Shown: positions 1 to 8,090, numbered from the stretch's first letter. The stretch is 13,203 bases of DNA from CAZYJR01 sp964647905 (GCA_964647905.1 CAZYJR010000058.1:1-13203); one strand, 5' to 3'. The notes: generated by a model from the sequence alone, not told the origin. Numbers and translations: made by a program.

Positions 1-3
1 TCT

Positions 4-1776
4 TCAGGCGGGAGGCGGCTCGCCCCCTTTGTTCCAGCCCCTGGCCCGGTAGTATTCCGATAGCATCAGGCTCATATCTTGAGAAGAAATGATCTTTCCC
101 GTCTCCGGGAGGGCCTCCAGGTGGAACCGCCTGGGTATGACGTCATCCGCAGGGGTAAGGCCCTCGCGCAGATTGAATCTTCGTACGTCGTCCGAGACAT
201 TGGAAGCCATATCGCGCATGCCGCCGGCGTCCAGGTCGAGGCCCGTAAGGTCCCTTATGAGGTCTGACAGCGGGTCCCATGTATACAGATCACGATAAAA
301 CCGGCACAATATAAGCGTGTCAAAGATCGTCAGCCGATCCTCCCACTCGACGAACACCTCAGCCTTTCCCTTGATCTTCTCAGGATCGACCAGGCCGCTG
401 AGCTCGGGCTTGTAAAAGGTGGCCCGCAGGTGGCAGGCCCCCCGGTCGGAGGTCGCATAGGCCAACCCCATTCCCTTGAGCACCCGGGGGTCGTAGCCGG
501 CCGGCTCCATCCCCTTCACGTGGATCGCATGGTCCTCCATGCCCCATTCCGACGCCGCAGCGCGGATACCCCCGGCAAGGAGATCGCCGATGCCTCTTCT
601 CCCGGCTATGTCCTCGAGCAGCCGGGCGATCCCGTCCACCTGCCCGTAGCGCACACCGTAATCGACGCGCCCCTGCTCCACCGCCTCGATGGTCAGGGCC
701 GCCAGATTGCCCGCGGTGATGGTGTCCAGGCCAAGGCGGTCGCAGATGTCGTTCAGATAGGCGATTTCCTCGATCCGGTCGACTTCGCAAAGGCCCCCGA
801 AGGCGTAGATCGTCTCATACTCCGGGCCTTCGATGGTCAGGCCCTGGTGGCGGCCGGATTTGACCGTGGAGAGGCGGCCGCAGGCGATAAAGCACTTGAG
901 GCAAGCGTGGGGCTTGACCGAGCAGGAGGCATGGAGCGCACCGGCATTGATCCGGCCGGAGTGATCCGAGCGGCCTTTCCTCCAATATCGCGCCGGAAAC
1001 CCCCCCACCTCGTTCATCACGTCCACCAGCATGGGGGTGCCCCAAGTCTTATAGGCCTTGACCCCGGCGTCCTCTTTGGACTCTCGGGCAAGCTCCTTGG
1101 CGAAAGACTTCAGTGCGGAGGGATCCGCAAAGGGCCGTTTGGAGCTCCCGTGAAAGGCCACGGCCTTGAGTCCCTTCGACCCCATGACCGCCCCGACCCC
1201 CGTTCTTCCCGCGCTTCGCCAGTAGTCGTTTTCTATAACCGAGAAGACCACTCGGTTCTCCCCGGCCGGGCCGATAACCAGGATTCCGGGTTTTCCCGCC
1301 CCCGGCCGGTTTTTGCGGATCCAATCCTTGACCGCGTCTTCGGCCGCGTAGGTGTCAAGTCCCCAGAGCCCGGCGGCATCGTGGATTTCCGTTGTCTCCT
1401 CCCCCACCTCGATCCATACCGGGTCCTGCGATGCCCCGGAGATGACCACCGCGTCGTATCCGGCGGCCGACATGGGCTCGGCGGCCGTACCGCCTGCATA
1501 GGATTCGGAGAAAAAACCGGTCTGTGGGGACTTGGTAAAGACCCCGTGGCGGCAGGACCCCCAGACCGGGCTGCCGGCCGCGGGCCCTGCGGCGAATATG
1601 AGCCTGTTTTCCGGGCCCAGCGGATTCACGCCCGGCGGGTTGTCGCGGAGAAGGAGGCGGGCGGCCAGACCCTTGCCCCCCAAGCCGCGGCGATACACTT
1701 CGTCCTCCATGGTTTCGATTTCGGTTTCCCGCCGGCTGAGGTCGATCTTCAGTATCTTGCCGAAAAAACCTTTCAT
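4..1776 (-). CDS. Aldehyde:ferredoxin oxidoreductase family protein (tungsten/molybdopterin enzyme)
   Basis: This 590-residue protein matches the AOR family over its full length (Pyrococcus AOR is about 605 residues). Family members oxidise aldehydes to carboxylic acids in the cytoplasm with a bis-pterin tungsten (or Mo) cofactor and one [4Fe-4S] cluster, and reduce ferredoxin. The cluster ligands are visible: CLKCFIAC gives C292, C295 and C299, and the distal cysteine is C491 in LILCRF. Other family motifs are GVGAVMGSKGLKAVA (about 194-208), EGPEYET (316-322), RLGLDTITAGN (about 347-357) and YATSDRGACHLR (440-451, with the conserved His449). The C-terminus YYRARGW is also typical. The ATG at 1776 is preferred over the TTG one codon upstream, because GGGAG sits 8 bases before the ATG. 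Its ATG overlaps the stop of the upstream small gene (TGATG), so translation is probably coupled. It is the last gene of the operon within the window. The substrate is not readable from sequence; an amino-acid-derived aldehyde is inferred from the neighbours. Confidence 0.93.
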   Translation of the reverse strand: MKGFFGKILKIDLSRRETEIETMEDEVYRRGLGGKGLAARLLLRDNPPGVNPLGPENRLIFAAGPAAGSPVWGSCRHGVFTKSPQTGFFSESYAGGTAAEPMSAAGYDAVVISGASQDPVWIEVGEETTEIHDAAGLWGLDTYAAEDAVKDWIRKNRPGAGKPGILVIGPAGENRVVFSVIENDYWRSAGRTGVGAVMGSKGLKAVAFHGSSKRPFADPSALKSFAKELARESKEDAGVKAYKTWGTPMLVDVMNEVGGFPARYWRKGRSDHSGRINAGALHASCSVKPHACLKCFIACGRLSTVKSGRHQGLTIEGPEYETIYAFGGLCEVDRIEEIAYLNDICDRLGLDTITAGNLAALTIEAVEQGRVDYGVRYGQVDGIARLLEDIAGRRGIGDLLAGGIRAAASEWGMEDHAIHVKGMEPAGYDPRVLKGMGLAYATSDRGACHLRATFYKPELSGLVDPEKIKGKAEVFVEWEDRLTIFDTLILCRFYRDLYTWDPLSDLIRDLTGLDLDAGGMRDMASNVSDDVRRFNLREGLTPADDVIPRRFHLEALPETGKIISSQDMSLMLSEYYRARGWNKGGEPPPA

Positions 1777-2135
1777 CAATGATTCTCCCTTTTCTCCGGA
1801 CCGGTCTTCGAGGCCTTCCCGAGGGGCTCCTGGTTTTCGTACACATAGAAGACGATGTCCTCGGGCAGTCTTCCTTTGGAAAGGACCTGATCGATCGGGC
1901 GGGAATCGTTCGGTGGGATCTTCAGGACCAAGACGGCGGTCCCGGAGGTCTGGTCGTGATAGAGCGAGCGATCCACTATGGCCGTACCGCCGGTGTCTAT
2001 CAATTCCAGCACGTCTGAGAAGGCTTCATCATCGCCGGCAGGGGTCTCCCGTGCCAGGACAATATATCTGAAGCAGGGATCGAATTCCCGCCGGATGCCT
2101 TTCAGAAAGTCGTAGCCTTTCAACGACCCCACCAC
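1776..2135 (-). CDS. Small conserved-looking protein of unknown function, coupled to the AOR gene
   Basis: I do not recognise this protein. From the GTG at 2135 it has 119 residues. It contains a hydrophobic beta-like stretch (FRYIVLARE), an acidic segment (AGDDEAFSDVLELID), a second strand-like stretch (GTAVLVLKIPP) and a third (EDIVFYVYENQEP), then a charged C-terminus. It has one cysteine, no signal peptide and no membrane segment, and it does not end in the GG of MoaD/ThiS pterin-sulfur carriers. The stop overlaps the AOR start by one base (TGATG), so it is probably made together with the AOR and could be a small partner or maturation protein; this is inference. The start is uncertain. 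GTG 2135 has a weak GGAAG 6 bases upstream; TTG 2156 would give 126 residues. The only in-frame ATG lies at 2315, deep inside the upstream M20 gene, and the residues it would add look like non-coding-frame translation. Confidence 0.7.
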   Translation of the reverse strand: MVGSLKGYDFLKGIRREFDPCFRYIVLARETPAGDDEAFSDVLELIDTGGTAIVDRSLYHDQTSGTAVLVLKIPPNDSRPIDQVLSKGRLPEDIVFYVYENQEPLGKASKTGPEKRENH

Positions 2136-2191
2136 TTCTTGCTTCCATCGTCCCAAGACTCCCGCTCTCAACCAAGAGGAGGAGGTTCTAA

Positions 2192-3358
2192 TCAACCACA
2201 GACGTCCGCTATCAATGCGGCATAGACTCTTGCGGCATCGAACAGGTGCCGGGCAGGGACGACATCGCGGGGCGTGTGCGCTAAATACTCGTTTCCAGGG
2301 CCGAAGCCCACGCACGGAATGCCGGCCTGGTTGATGAAGGTGCCGTCTACTCCGAAATACCAGGCCCCGATTTCACCCTCCTCACCGAGCACCTCCCGCC
2401 GAGCCCGGAGCATGGCTTTGACAATGGGTTCATCCGGGCCGGTGAACATCGCCGGGAACCACTTGAGCGGCTCAGCATCGGCCTCGAACTCGGGGTCCTG
2501 ATCCTTGACAGATCTGAAGACCTCTTGAAGCCCCTCCAGGAGCACCGGCTGTGTCTCCTCAGGGAGGAAACGCCTGTCGATAACCGCTTCGCATCGATCG
2601 GGCACGATCGGGGAGAGCGCGCCGGGGCTCGCACATATGTCCAGTACGGTCACCGTGGCCCTTCCCAAAAAATCATGTTCCGGGAGGGGGTATGCTGACT
2701 GGAGAGCGGTCAAGAACGCTGTCATCTTGAATATGGCGTTGATTCCGCCTTGGGGGTATCCCCCGTGTGACGTGCGCCCGCGGGTGGTTATGCGCGCCTC
2801 GAACTTCCCCCTGTGACCGGCGTAGACCTTCAGGCCGGTGGCCTCGCCGCTCACAGCGAAGTCCGCTGTCAAGCCGTTTTCCAACAGGCGGCGGATTCCT
2901 TCTCCGCGCGCCATCTCTTCCCTTGCCACGCAGGTGACAATGACGTCCCCCGAAAGAGAGACCCCAGCCCGCTTTATCATCCCGCCCGCATGCACCATGG
3001 CGGCGACCGCCCCCTTCATGTCGCACGCCCCCCTGCCATAGATGACAGGGCCATGGTGGCCGAATTCCCCGCCGTCCATTTCGCGGGCCGAGAACGGGTC
3101 TTCCATGCTCCCGACCCCGGCATGGTCTATGTGGCCGTTGAACAAGAGGGTGGGCCCGTCCCCGCTTCCTTTGATCACTCCCACCACGTTGAAGAGCTCG
3201 TCCACCCATACCTCGTCGTAGCCGAGAGCCGCCATCTCGCTCTGGACCACCCGGCTCACCGCTTCTTCCTCGGTGCTGGGGCTGGGGGTCCGGATCAACT
3301 CCTTGGCGAAATCCTTCAAGCGGTCTTCTTCCGGGAGCAACTCGAGCTTCTCACCCAT
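2192..3358 (-). CDS. M20 family metallohydrolase, YgeY-like (ArgE/DapE superfamily)
   Basis: This 388-residue protein is a zinc-dependent M20 peptidase/deacylase of the cytoplasm that hydrolyses an amide bond next to an amino acid. The metal-site set is intact: H76 in FNGHID, D113 in GRGACDMKG, the catalytic/ligand pair E147-E148 in AREEMA, E172 in SGEATG, and H361 in YLAHTP. H198 in RTSHGG lies in the inserted dimerisation domain (about 180-295). The stretches GEATGLKVYAGHRGKFE and GGINAIFKM recall the YgeY branch, annotated as selenium-metabolism-linked hydrolases, but nothing nearby concerns selenium or purines, so I treat it as a deacylase or peptidase of unknown substrate. The start is supported by AGGAG 6 bases upstream. 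It begins 9 bases after the livF stop and so belongs to the same transcription unit. It differs clearly from the other M20 enzyme of this operon. Confidence 0.9.
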   Translation of the reverse strand: MGEKLELLPEEDRLKDFAKELIRTPSPSTEEEAVSRVVQSEMAALGYDEVWVDELFNVVGVIKGSGDGPTLLFNGHIDHAGVGSMEDPFSAREMDGGEFGHHGPVIYGRGACDMKGAVAAMVHAGGMIKRAGVSLSGDVIVTCVAREEMARGEGIRRLLENGLTADFAVSGEATGLKVYAGHRGKFEARITTRGRTSHGGYPQGGINAIFKMTAFLTALQSAYPLPEHDFLGRATVTVLDICASPGALSPIVPDRCEAVIDRRFLPEETQPVLLEGLQEVFRSVKDQDPEFEADAEPLKWFPAMFTGPDEPIVKAMLRARREVLGEEGEIGAWYFGVDGTFINQAGIPCVGFGPGNEYLAHTPRDVVPARHLFDAARVYAALIADVCG

Positions 3359-3367
3359 CGAGATCTC

Positions 3368-4075
3368 CTAATAGCCCAGGTAGGATCTCTGAACATGCGG
3401 GTTCTCGTATAGCGCCTTCCCAGCGTCTTCCAGCACGATCTCTCCGTTTTCCAAAATATAGCCCCGGCTGGCCACCTGGAGCGCCCATTTTGCGTTCTGC
3501 TCCACCAGCAGGGTGGTGATGCCCTTTTCCATGTAGATTTCCCTGACTACCTCGAATATCGAGGCCCGCAGCACCGGGGCAAGGCCCAAGCTGGGCTCGT
3601 CGAGCATCAGGAGCCGGGGCGCGGCAAGCAGGCCCCGGGCGATGGCGAGCATCTGGGCCTCCCCGCCGGACAGCGTCCCCGCAGCCTGCTTCTGCCGCTC
3701 TTTGAGCCGGGGAAAAAGCTCGTAGACCATTTCCGTGTCCCGAGCTACGGCCACTTCGTCGTTCCGGGCGAACGCCCCCATCCTCAGGTTCTCCATCACG
3801 GTAAGATCAGGGAAAACGCATCTCCCCTCAGGCACCTGGACTATGCCCATCTCCACTATCCTGTGGGGCGGCATGGAATGAATCTCCTGATCCTGCCAAA
3901 AGATGCTGCCGCTCCTGGGGCGAATGACCCCGGAGATGGTCTTGAGCAAGGTCGATTTGCCGGCGCCGTTCGAGCCCAGCAGGGTTACCAGCTCCCCGCT
4001 CTGGACCGCCATGCTGACGTCCCTGAGTGCCACGGCCTTGCCGTAAGTGACTTTCAGGTTTTCAATGCGAAGCAT
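3368..4075 (-). CDS. livF: Branched-chain amino acid-type ABC transporter ATP-binding protein LivF
   Basis: This 235-residue cytoplasmic ATPase is one of the two nucleotide-binding subunits of the HAAT importer encoded here. Visible motifs are Walker A GSNGAGKS (34-41), Q-loop Gln80, signature LSGGEAQ (135-141), Walker B LLMLDE (155-160) and LVEQNA, where Asn stands at the usual switch-His position as is typical of LivF. The PHRIVEMGI and VPEGRCVFPDLTVMENL stretches are also LivF-like. The ATG at 4075 is chosen because MLRIENLKVTYG is the standard LivF N-terminus; the 32 residues of open frame upstream lie inside livG and look non-coding. A GGGAG lies 9 bases before this start. It overlaps the end of livG by 14 bases and is followed 9 bases later by the YgeY-like M20 gene. 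Confidence 0.95.
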   Translation of the reverse strand: MLRIENLKVTYGKAVALRDVSMAVQSGELVTLLGSNGAGKSTLLKTISGVIRPRSGSIFWQDQEIHSMPPHRIVEMGIVQVPEGRCVFPDLTVMENLRMGAFARNDEVAVARDTEMVYELFPRLKERQKQAAGTLSGGEAQMLAIARGLLAAPRLLMLDEPSLGLAPVLRASIFEVVREIYMEKGITTLLVEQNAKWALQVASRGYILENGEIVLEDAGKALYENPHVQRSYLGY

Positions 4076-4850
4076 CGGTCTCGTCTCCCAAATATGCTTC
4101 GACCACCTGGGGGTCGCTGTACACCTCTTGTGGGGCACCCTCGGCGATTTTCTCGCCGTAATGAAGGACAATGAGACGGTTGGAAATGTCCATGATCACC
4201 TTCATCACGTGTTCAATTATCAATATGGTGATTCCCCGTTCGTTGATCCGGCGTATGAGGGCTATCTGATCGTTGAGCTCCGCAGGGTTCAGGCCTGAGG
4301 AGGGCTCGTCCAGCAGGAGAAGCTCGGGGCCGGTGGCCAGTGCTCGAGCTATCTCGAGACGCTTGGTCAGCGCATAAGGGAGGTTTTCGGCCTTTTCATT
4401 GCGGTACCGCTCGATTCCCACAAACTCGAGCAGCTCGTCGGCCGTTCTGACCGCCGCGCCTTGGCTTCGTCCGCCGTCTTTTACTCGAAAGACCGACTCG
4501 GCCATAAGCCTCCAGGGGCCCTTCCGCCTGCGGTCGACCACACCGGCCAGCACGTTTTCCAACACGGTGAGCTTGGAAAAAATCCTCACAACCTGAAACG
4601 TGCGTGCAATTCCCAGGAGGTTGGCCTTATGGGCGCTGGTCCCGGTAATCCTCTTACCCTTGAAAGAGATCTCCCCCTTGGTGGGAGGGAATGCACAAGA
4701 GACGAGGTTGATCAGCGTGGTCTTGCCGGCGCCGTTGGGGCCTATGAGCCCCATGATCTCCCCCTCGTTCAAGGCGAAGTCGATGTCATGGACCGCGCAG
4801 AGCCCTCCGAAGAACTTGGTCAACCCCTCTGTGCGGAGAATCTCCGTCAT
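4062..4850 (-). CDS. livG: Branched-chain amino acid-type ABC transporter ATP-binding protein LivG
   Basis: This 262-residue protein is the second nucleotide-binding subunit of the importer. It has Walker A GPNGAGKTT (37-45), Q-loop Gln86 in ARTFQ, Walker B LLLLDEP (177-183) and switch His214 in IIEH, followed by the LivG-type ending (EVYSDPQVVEAYLG). The ABC signature is unusual: it reads LPYALTKRLEIARAL (157-171) where LivG proteins usually have LSYGxQRRLEIARAL, so the signature Gly is Ala and the Gln is Thr. Surrounding residues are conserved, so this looks like a lineage variant and not decay. The start codon overlaps the livM stop in an ATGA, and an AGGGAGGT lies about 11 bases upstream within livM, giving coupled translation. 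Confidence 0.95.
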   Translation of the reverse strand: MTEILRTEGLTKFFGGLCAVHDIDFALNEGEIMGLIGPNGAGKTTLINLVSCAFPPTKGEISFKGKRITGTSAHKANLLGIARTFQVVRIFSKLTVLENVLAGVVDRRRKGPWRLMAESVFRVKDGGRSQGAAVRTADELLEFVGIERYRNEKAENLPYALTKRLEIARALATGPELLLLDEPSSGLNPAELNDQIALIRRINERGITILIIEHVMKVIMDISNRLIVLHYGEKIAEGAPQEVYSDPQVVEAYLGDETDASH

Positions 4851-5860
4851 GTCTGATCTATACCTCCCTCTTCTCCTGCTCGACCTCCGCCCCGAATGCG
4901 CTCCGCGGTCAGGCTCGCCAGTCCGGCCAGCCCCTCGCGCATGAAGCGGATGGTCAGAATCAGCAAGAAACCGTAGACAACCAGCCGGATGTCGATCTGT
5001 ATCAGGTCTTCCAGATACCGGAGTCCCTCTGAAAGAAAGGTCAGGGTCACCGCCCCCAGGACCGGTCCGCTCATTGTTCCCAGACCGCCGACCATGGCCA
5101 TGGTCAAGATGTCGAACGTGGTGTGAAGGGCCATGGTCTCCGGGCTGACCAGTCTGACGAAATGGGCGAAGAGGGCCCCTGCAAACCCTGCGAAGAATGC
5201 GCTCACCGTGAATGCGGCCAGCTTGTAGTTGGAGGTGTTGATTCCGATGCTCCGGGCCCCGAATTCGTCGTCCCTCAGGGCCTGAAGGCTCACGCCGAAC
5301 TCTGACCGAATTAGGCGTCGCACACAGAAAATCGTTATAAGAACGGCTGCTAAGACAACATAGTAATATGTTCGTTCAAAATAGAAGTTGATCGACCACC
5401 CGCCGATCTCGATCGGATCCAGCAGGGGGATCCCGCTGAGGCCGAGAGAGCCTCTGGTGAGTTCCACCCAGTTGACGGCCACCAACCGGAGTATTTCAGC
5501 GAATCCGATAGTGGTGATGGCCAGATAGGGGCCGGAGAGCCGCAGCGACGGAATGCCGAGCAAGAACCCGAAAAACGCCGCGACCAGGCCGCCCAGAGGC
5601 AGTCCGAGCCAGGGGCTGATCCCGGTTTTCATGGCCAGAAGGGCGCTTGTATATGCGCCTATTCCATAGAAGGCTGCGTGCCCCAGATTCAACTGACCCG
5701 TGAAGCCGGAGAGCAGGTTCCAGCTCAGCGTCAAGATGGTGAATATTCCCGCCATGACGAGAATATGCAGGTAATAGCGGTCCTTGACGACCAGGGGCAG
5801 GAGAACCAGTCCGAGCAGGACCAAGACCAACGCCAGTCTCTTTCGGACAGAGGGGTTCAT
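4847..5860 (-). CDS. livM: Branched-chain amino acid-type ABC transporter permease LivM
   Basis: This 337-residue integral membrane protein is one of the two permeases forming the HAAT translocation channel. The N-terminus (about residues 8-26) is a hydrophobic leucine/valine helix. Further hydrophobic segments follow, including the family motif LSGFTGQLNLGHAAFYGIGA (50-69), a segment around PWLGLPLGGLVAAFFGFLLG, and C-terminal helices near MAMVGGLGTMSGPVLGAV and LVVYGFLLILTIRF. The cytoplasmic coupling loop that contacts the ATPases is present (LQALRDDEFGARSIGINTSN). Length is normal for LivM. The start overlaps the livH stop (ATGA) and has GGAG 5 bases upstream. The C-terminus is charged and Gly-rich. 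Confidence 0.95.
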   Translation of the reverse strand: MNPSVRKRLALVLVLLGLVLLPLVVKDRYYLHILVMAGIFTILTLSWNLLSGFTGQLNLGHAAFYGIGAYTSALLAMKTGISPWLGLPLGGLVAAFFGFLLGIPSLRLSGPYLAITTIGFAEILRLVAVNWVELTRGSLGLSGIPLLDPIEIGGWSINFYFERTYYYVVLAAVLITIFCVRRLIRSEFGVSLQALRDDEFGARSIGINTSNYKLAAFTVSAFFAGFAGALFAHFVRLVSPETMALHTTFDILTMAMVGGLGTMSGPVLGAVTLTFLSEGLRYLEDLIQIDIRLVVYGFLLILTIRFMREGLAGLASLTAERIRGGGRAGEEGGIDQT

Positions 5861-6738
5861 ACCGTCTCCTTCCTCCCGAAAAGTCCGCTCGGACGAACCA
5901 GCAGCACCAAGATGATGATGATGAAGCCGATTGCGTGCTTGTACTCCATGGCGATATAGTTTCCCCCGAGAGACTCCGCGGTTCCAAGGATAAGACCGCC
6001 GAAAATGGCGCCACGGATGTTCCCCATCCCCCCCAGTATGGTTACAACAAAGGCCTTGAGCGTAGGCATGGCGCCCATCAGGGGGTGAACAGCGAAGAGG
6101 GTTCCGTAGAGGACTCCTCCCAAGCCTGCTATCGCCGTTCCCAAGGCGAATGTGGCCTGGTAGACCCTATTGATGTTGATCCCCATGAGCTGGGCCGCAA
6201 ATCTATTCTGGGCCGTGGCTCGAATGGCCACGCCCATCTTGGAGCGGTTTAGGAAGGTCTGGAGAGAAGCTATGGCGATCCCTGCAAAGGCAAAGCAGCT
6301 GAGGCGCAGCAGGCTGGTGGATACGACCCCGAAGCTCACAGTGGAGCCCCCGAACGGATCCTTGATCATGCGCGGAGTGGCACCGAAAAAGAGCTGGGCG
6401 AGATTTTCCAAGAGAATGAACAGGGCTATTGATACCATTATGATATCGATATCCGTCCACCGGGTGAGTAAGGGGCGGAAGATCAGCCGCTCGGTGACGA
6501 TTCCAAGCAAGGCCACCGCGGCGGCCGCCGCTATCAAAGACCCGATCCAGCCCGGCCAGCCCGGGACAAACGCCAACACGAAGAGCGCCACATAAGCCCC
6601 GACCATGGAGTAATCGCCGTGGGCAAAGTTGGCGATCTGCATTACACCGAAGATCAGAGTCAGACCGATGGCGATCAGGCTGTAGATGCTGCCGATAATC
6701 AAGCCGTTGACGATCTGCTGGAAGAATAGGGCATCCAT
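5857..6738 (-). CDS. livH: Branched-chain amino acid-type ABC transporter permease LivH
   Basis: This 293-residue integral membrane protein is the partner permease of LivM. It opens with the typical LivH motif (NGLIIGSIYSLIAIGLTLIF, 11-30), followed by QIANFAHGDYSMVGAY. Its coupling loop is IRATAQNRFAAQLMGININ, and the C-terminal part carries FVVTILGGMGNIRGAIFGG and a long hydrophobic helix (IGFIIIILVLLV) ending with RPSGLFG, all diagnostic of the family. TAGGAAG lies just before the ATG. It is separated from livK by 80 bases that hold a strong hairpin, and it overlaps livM by 4 bases. Confidence 0.95.
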   Translation of the reverse strand: MDALFFQQIVNGLIIGSIYSLIAIGLTLIFGVMQIANFAHGDYSMVGAYVALFVLAFVPGWPGWIGSLIAAAAAVALLGIVTERLIFRPLLTRWTDIDIIMVSIALFILLENLAQLFFGATPRMIKDPFGGSTVSFGVVSTSLLRLSCFAFAGIAIASLQTFLNRSKMGVAIRATAQNRFAAQLMGININRVYQATFALGTAIAGLGGVLYGTLFAVHPLMGAMPTLKAFVVTILGGMGNIRGAIFGGLILGTAESLGGNYIAMEYKHAIGFIIIILVLLVRPSGLFGRKETV

Positions 6739-6782
6739 ATGCTTCCTATTAGGAACTCACGGAAAAGGTTCGAGGGGGTGAT

Positions 6783-6813
6783 ACCCCGCCCGGCCCTAAC
6801 GGGCGGGCGGGGT
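6783..6813 (-). promoter_or_regulatory. Strong GC-rich hairpin between livK and livH
   Basis: Positions 6783-6792 and 6804-6813 are perfect reverse complements (10 bp). The stem continues inward with 6794-6796 pairing to 6801-6803 after a one-base bulge at 6793, closing on a 4-base loop. It begins 6 bases after the livK stop (6819). No T-run follows on the transcribed strand, so it is not a standard terminator. In other binding-protein-dependent ABC operons a hairpin after the binding-protein gene protects the 3' end or attenuates readthrough, leaving more binding protein than permease. That role is inferred here. Confidence 0.6.
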
Positions 6814-6818
6814 GCCGG

Positions 6819-8045
6819 CTACTCGCACTCTCTTTCATCCCAAGGCTTCGGTTCCTGGTATTCAGCGGCCGCTCTTTCTGGTGGATATATGATCTGAGTA
6901 TCCGGGACGCAGTTTTCATCGAGCTGGACCTGCACCACCGAGGGAATAACGGTGTAGACCTGTCCGTTTTCATCGAACTTGATGGTGCCTTGGGACAGTC
7001 GCATGTCGGTCTTTTCCAGGGCCTGGCGGATGCGCTCTCGGTCCTCGGCCAGGTCCCCGGTGGGTTCGCCGGCGCGCTTGACGGCATCGAAGATCACCAT
7101 CAGGTTGTCATATCCCTGGCTGGAGAAAATCCCGGGCCGGCTGTCGGGGTACTTTTCCAGATAATCGTTGACAAAAGCGGCGGTAACAGGGTCCTTCATC
7201 GCCTTTGTAGGCTCCAGGGACGAACCCATGGAGTATTGGCTTACGGGTCCGGTCATCTCGAAGTAGGCCTCTGTGAACTGCCCGCCGACCCCTATCCACT
7301 GGGTGACGAACCCGAGCTCCTTGGCCTGCTTCTGAATCAGCGCCGCTTCCGTGGTTGAGGCGATGTTGAAGGTCACATCCGGGTCCAGGCTTTTCAGTTT
7401 CGAGATCGGAGACGTGAAATCGGTGTCCCCTATTTCGAAGTAAAGCCGATCAAGTATCTTTGCCCCTATTTTCTTGCAGTGCTCCTCCCAGATCTTCTGG
7501 CCGTCCCGGCCGTAGTCCGAGTTCTCCATGAAGAAGGCCACGGTCTCCGGTTTCTTGACGTCCGAAAGCCAGTGGTTTATTCCCTCCAGGAACATGGGGC
7601 TGTTGGGGCTGGTGCGGAAGACGAATTCATAGCCCCGGTCCGTAATGGTCGGGCTGATGGCTATGGCCACGACCACGGGACAGCCTTCATAATGACAGAA
7701 CTCACTGGTTGCAATGTTGACGCTGGAGCAGTAACCGCCGCCCACGACCAGCACCTCGTCCCTGGTGACCAGCTTCTTGGCCGCGGCCAGGCCCTTGTCC
7801 GGCTTGCATTCCGTATCACCGTAAACCAGTTCTATTTCCCGTCCAAAGAGTCCCCCCTCCTCATTTATTTTGTCCAAGGCCAGTTGCATCCCCTTCTTCA
7901 TTTCACTCGCATTAAACGCCAATGATCCGCTGAACGGGCCGATAATCCCGATCTTGATCTTATCCGCACCCATAGCGGAGCCTGAAAGCATTGCGGTGAA
8001 AAGAAAAAAGGCCCCCATGATGATCGCCAATTGCTTTTTCCTCAT
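6819..8045 (-). CDS. livK: Branched-chain amino acid-type ABC transporter substrate-binding protein LivK
   Basis: This 408-residue protein is the periplasmic substrate-binding protein (Peripla_BP_6 type) of the importer. A Sec signal peptide is clear: MRKK, a hydrophobic core (LAIIMGAFFLFTAML), then a likely cleavage after AMG at residue 26, leaving a mature N-terminus ADKIKIGIIGPFSG. No lipobox cysteine is present, so it should be soluble in the periplasm. Family motifs are GIIGPFSG, GMQLALDKINEEGG, the binding-cleft region VVGGGYCSSVNIA and the hinge-side motif GYDNLMVIFDAVKRAG. It has more cysteines than most relatives (for example TECK, GGYC and EFCHYEGC), so disulfides are possible. AGGAGG 7 bases before the ATG fixes the start. 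Related proteins bind branched-chain or other amino acids, amides, urea or aromatic acids, so the ligand is open. Confidence 0.95.
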   Translation of the reverse strand: MRKKQLAIIMGAFFLFTAMLSGSAMGADKIKIGIIGPFSGSLAFNASEMKKGMQLALDKINEEGGLFGREIELVYGDTECKPDKGLAAAKKLVTRDEVLVVGGGYCSSVNIATSEFCHYEGCPVVVAIAISPTITDRGYEFVFRTSPNSPMFLEGINHWLSDVKKPETVAFFMENSDYGRDGQKIWEEHCKKIGAKILDRLYFEIGDTDFTSPISKLKSLDPDVTFNIASTTEAALIQKQAKELGFVTQWIGVGGQFTEAYFEMTGPVSQYSMGSSLEPTKAMKDPVTAAFVNDYLEKYPDSRPGIFSSQGYDNLMVIFDAVKRAGEPTGDLAEDRERIRQALEKTDMRLSQGTIKFDENGQVYTVIPSVVQVQLDENCVPDTQIIYPPERAAAEYQEPKPWDERECE

Positions 8046-8090
8046 AAAAAGTCCTCCTCTTGCTTAATGGTTGTCGCCGGCGCCCGCTTC

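Noticed and set aside
430..1782. Plus-strand open frame of 450 codons opposite the AOR gene
   Set aside because: The minus-strand frame carries all AOR family motifs over its full length. The plus-strand translation is rich in Gly, Pro, Arg and His with no recognisable domain, as expected for an antisense shadow in GC-rich DNA.
2193..2315. N-terminal extension of the small protein to an ATG at 2315
   Set aside because: It would overlap the M20 gene by more than 120 bases, and the added residues (many Arg, Cys and Trp) look like non-coding-frame translation.
4076..4171. 32-residue N-terminal extension of LivF
   Set aside because: It lies within livG. The LivF fold begins at MLRIENLKV, and a ribosome site precedes that ATG.
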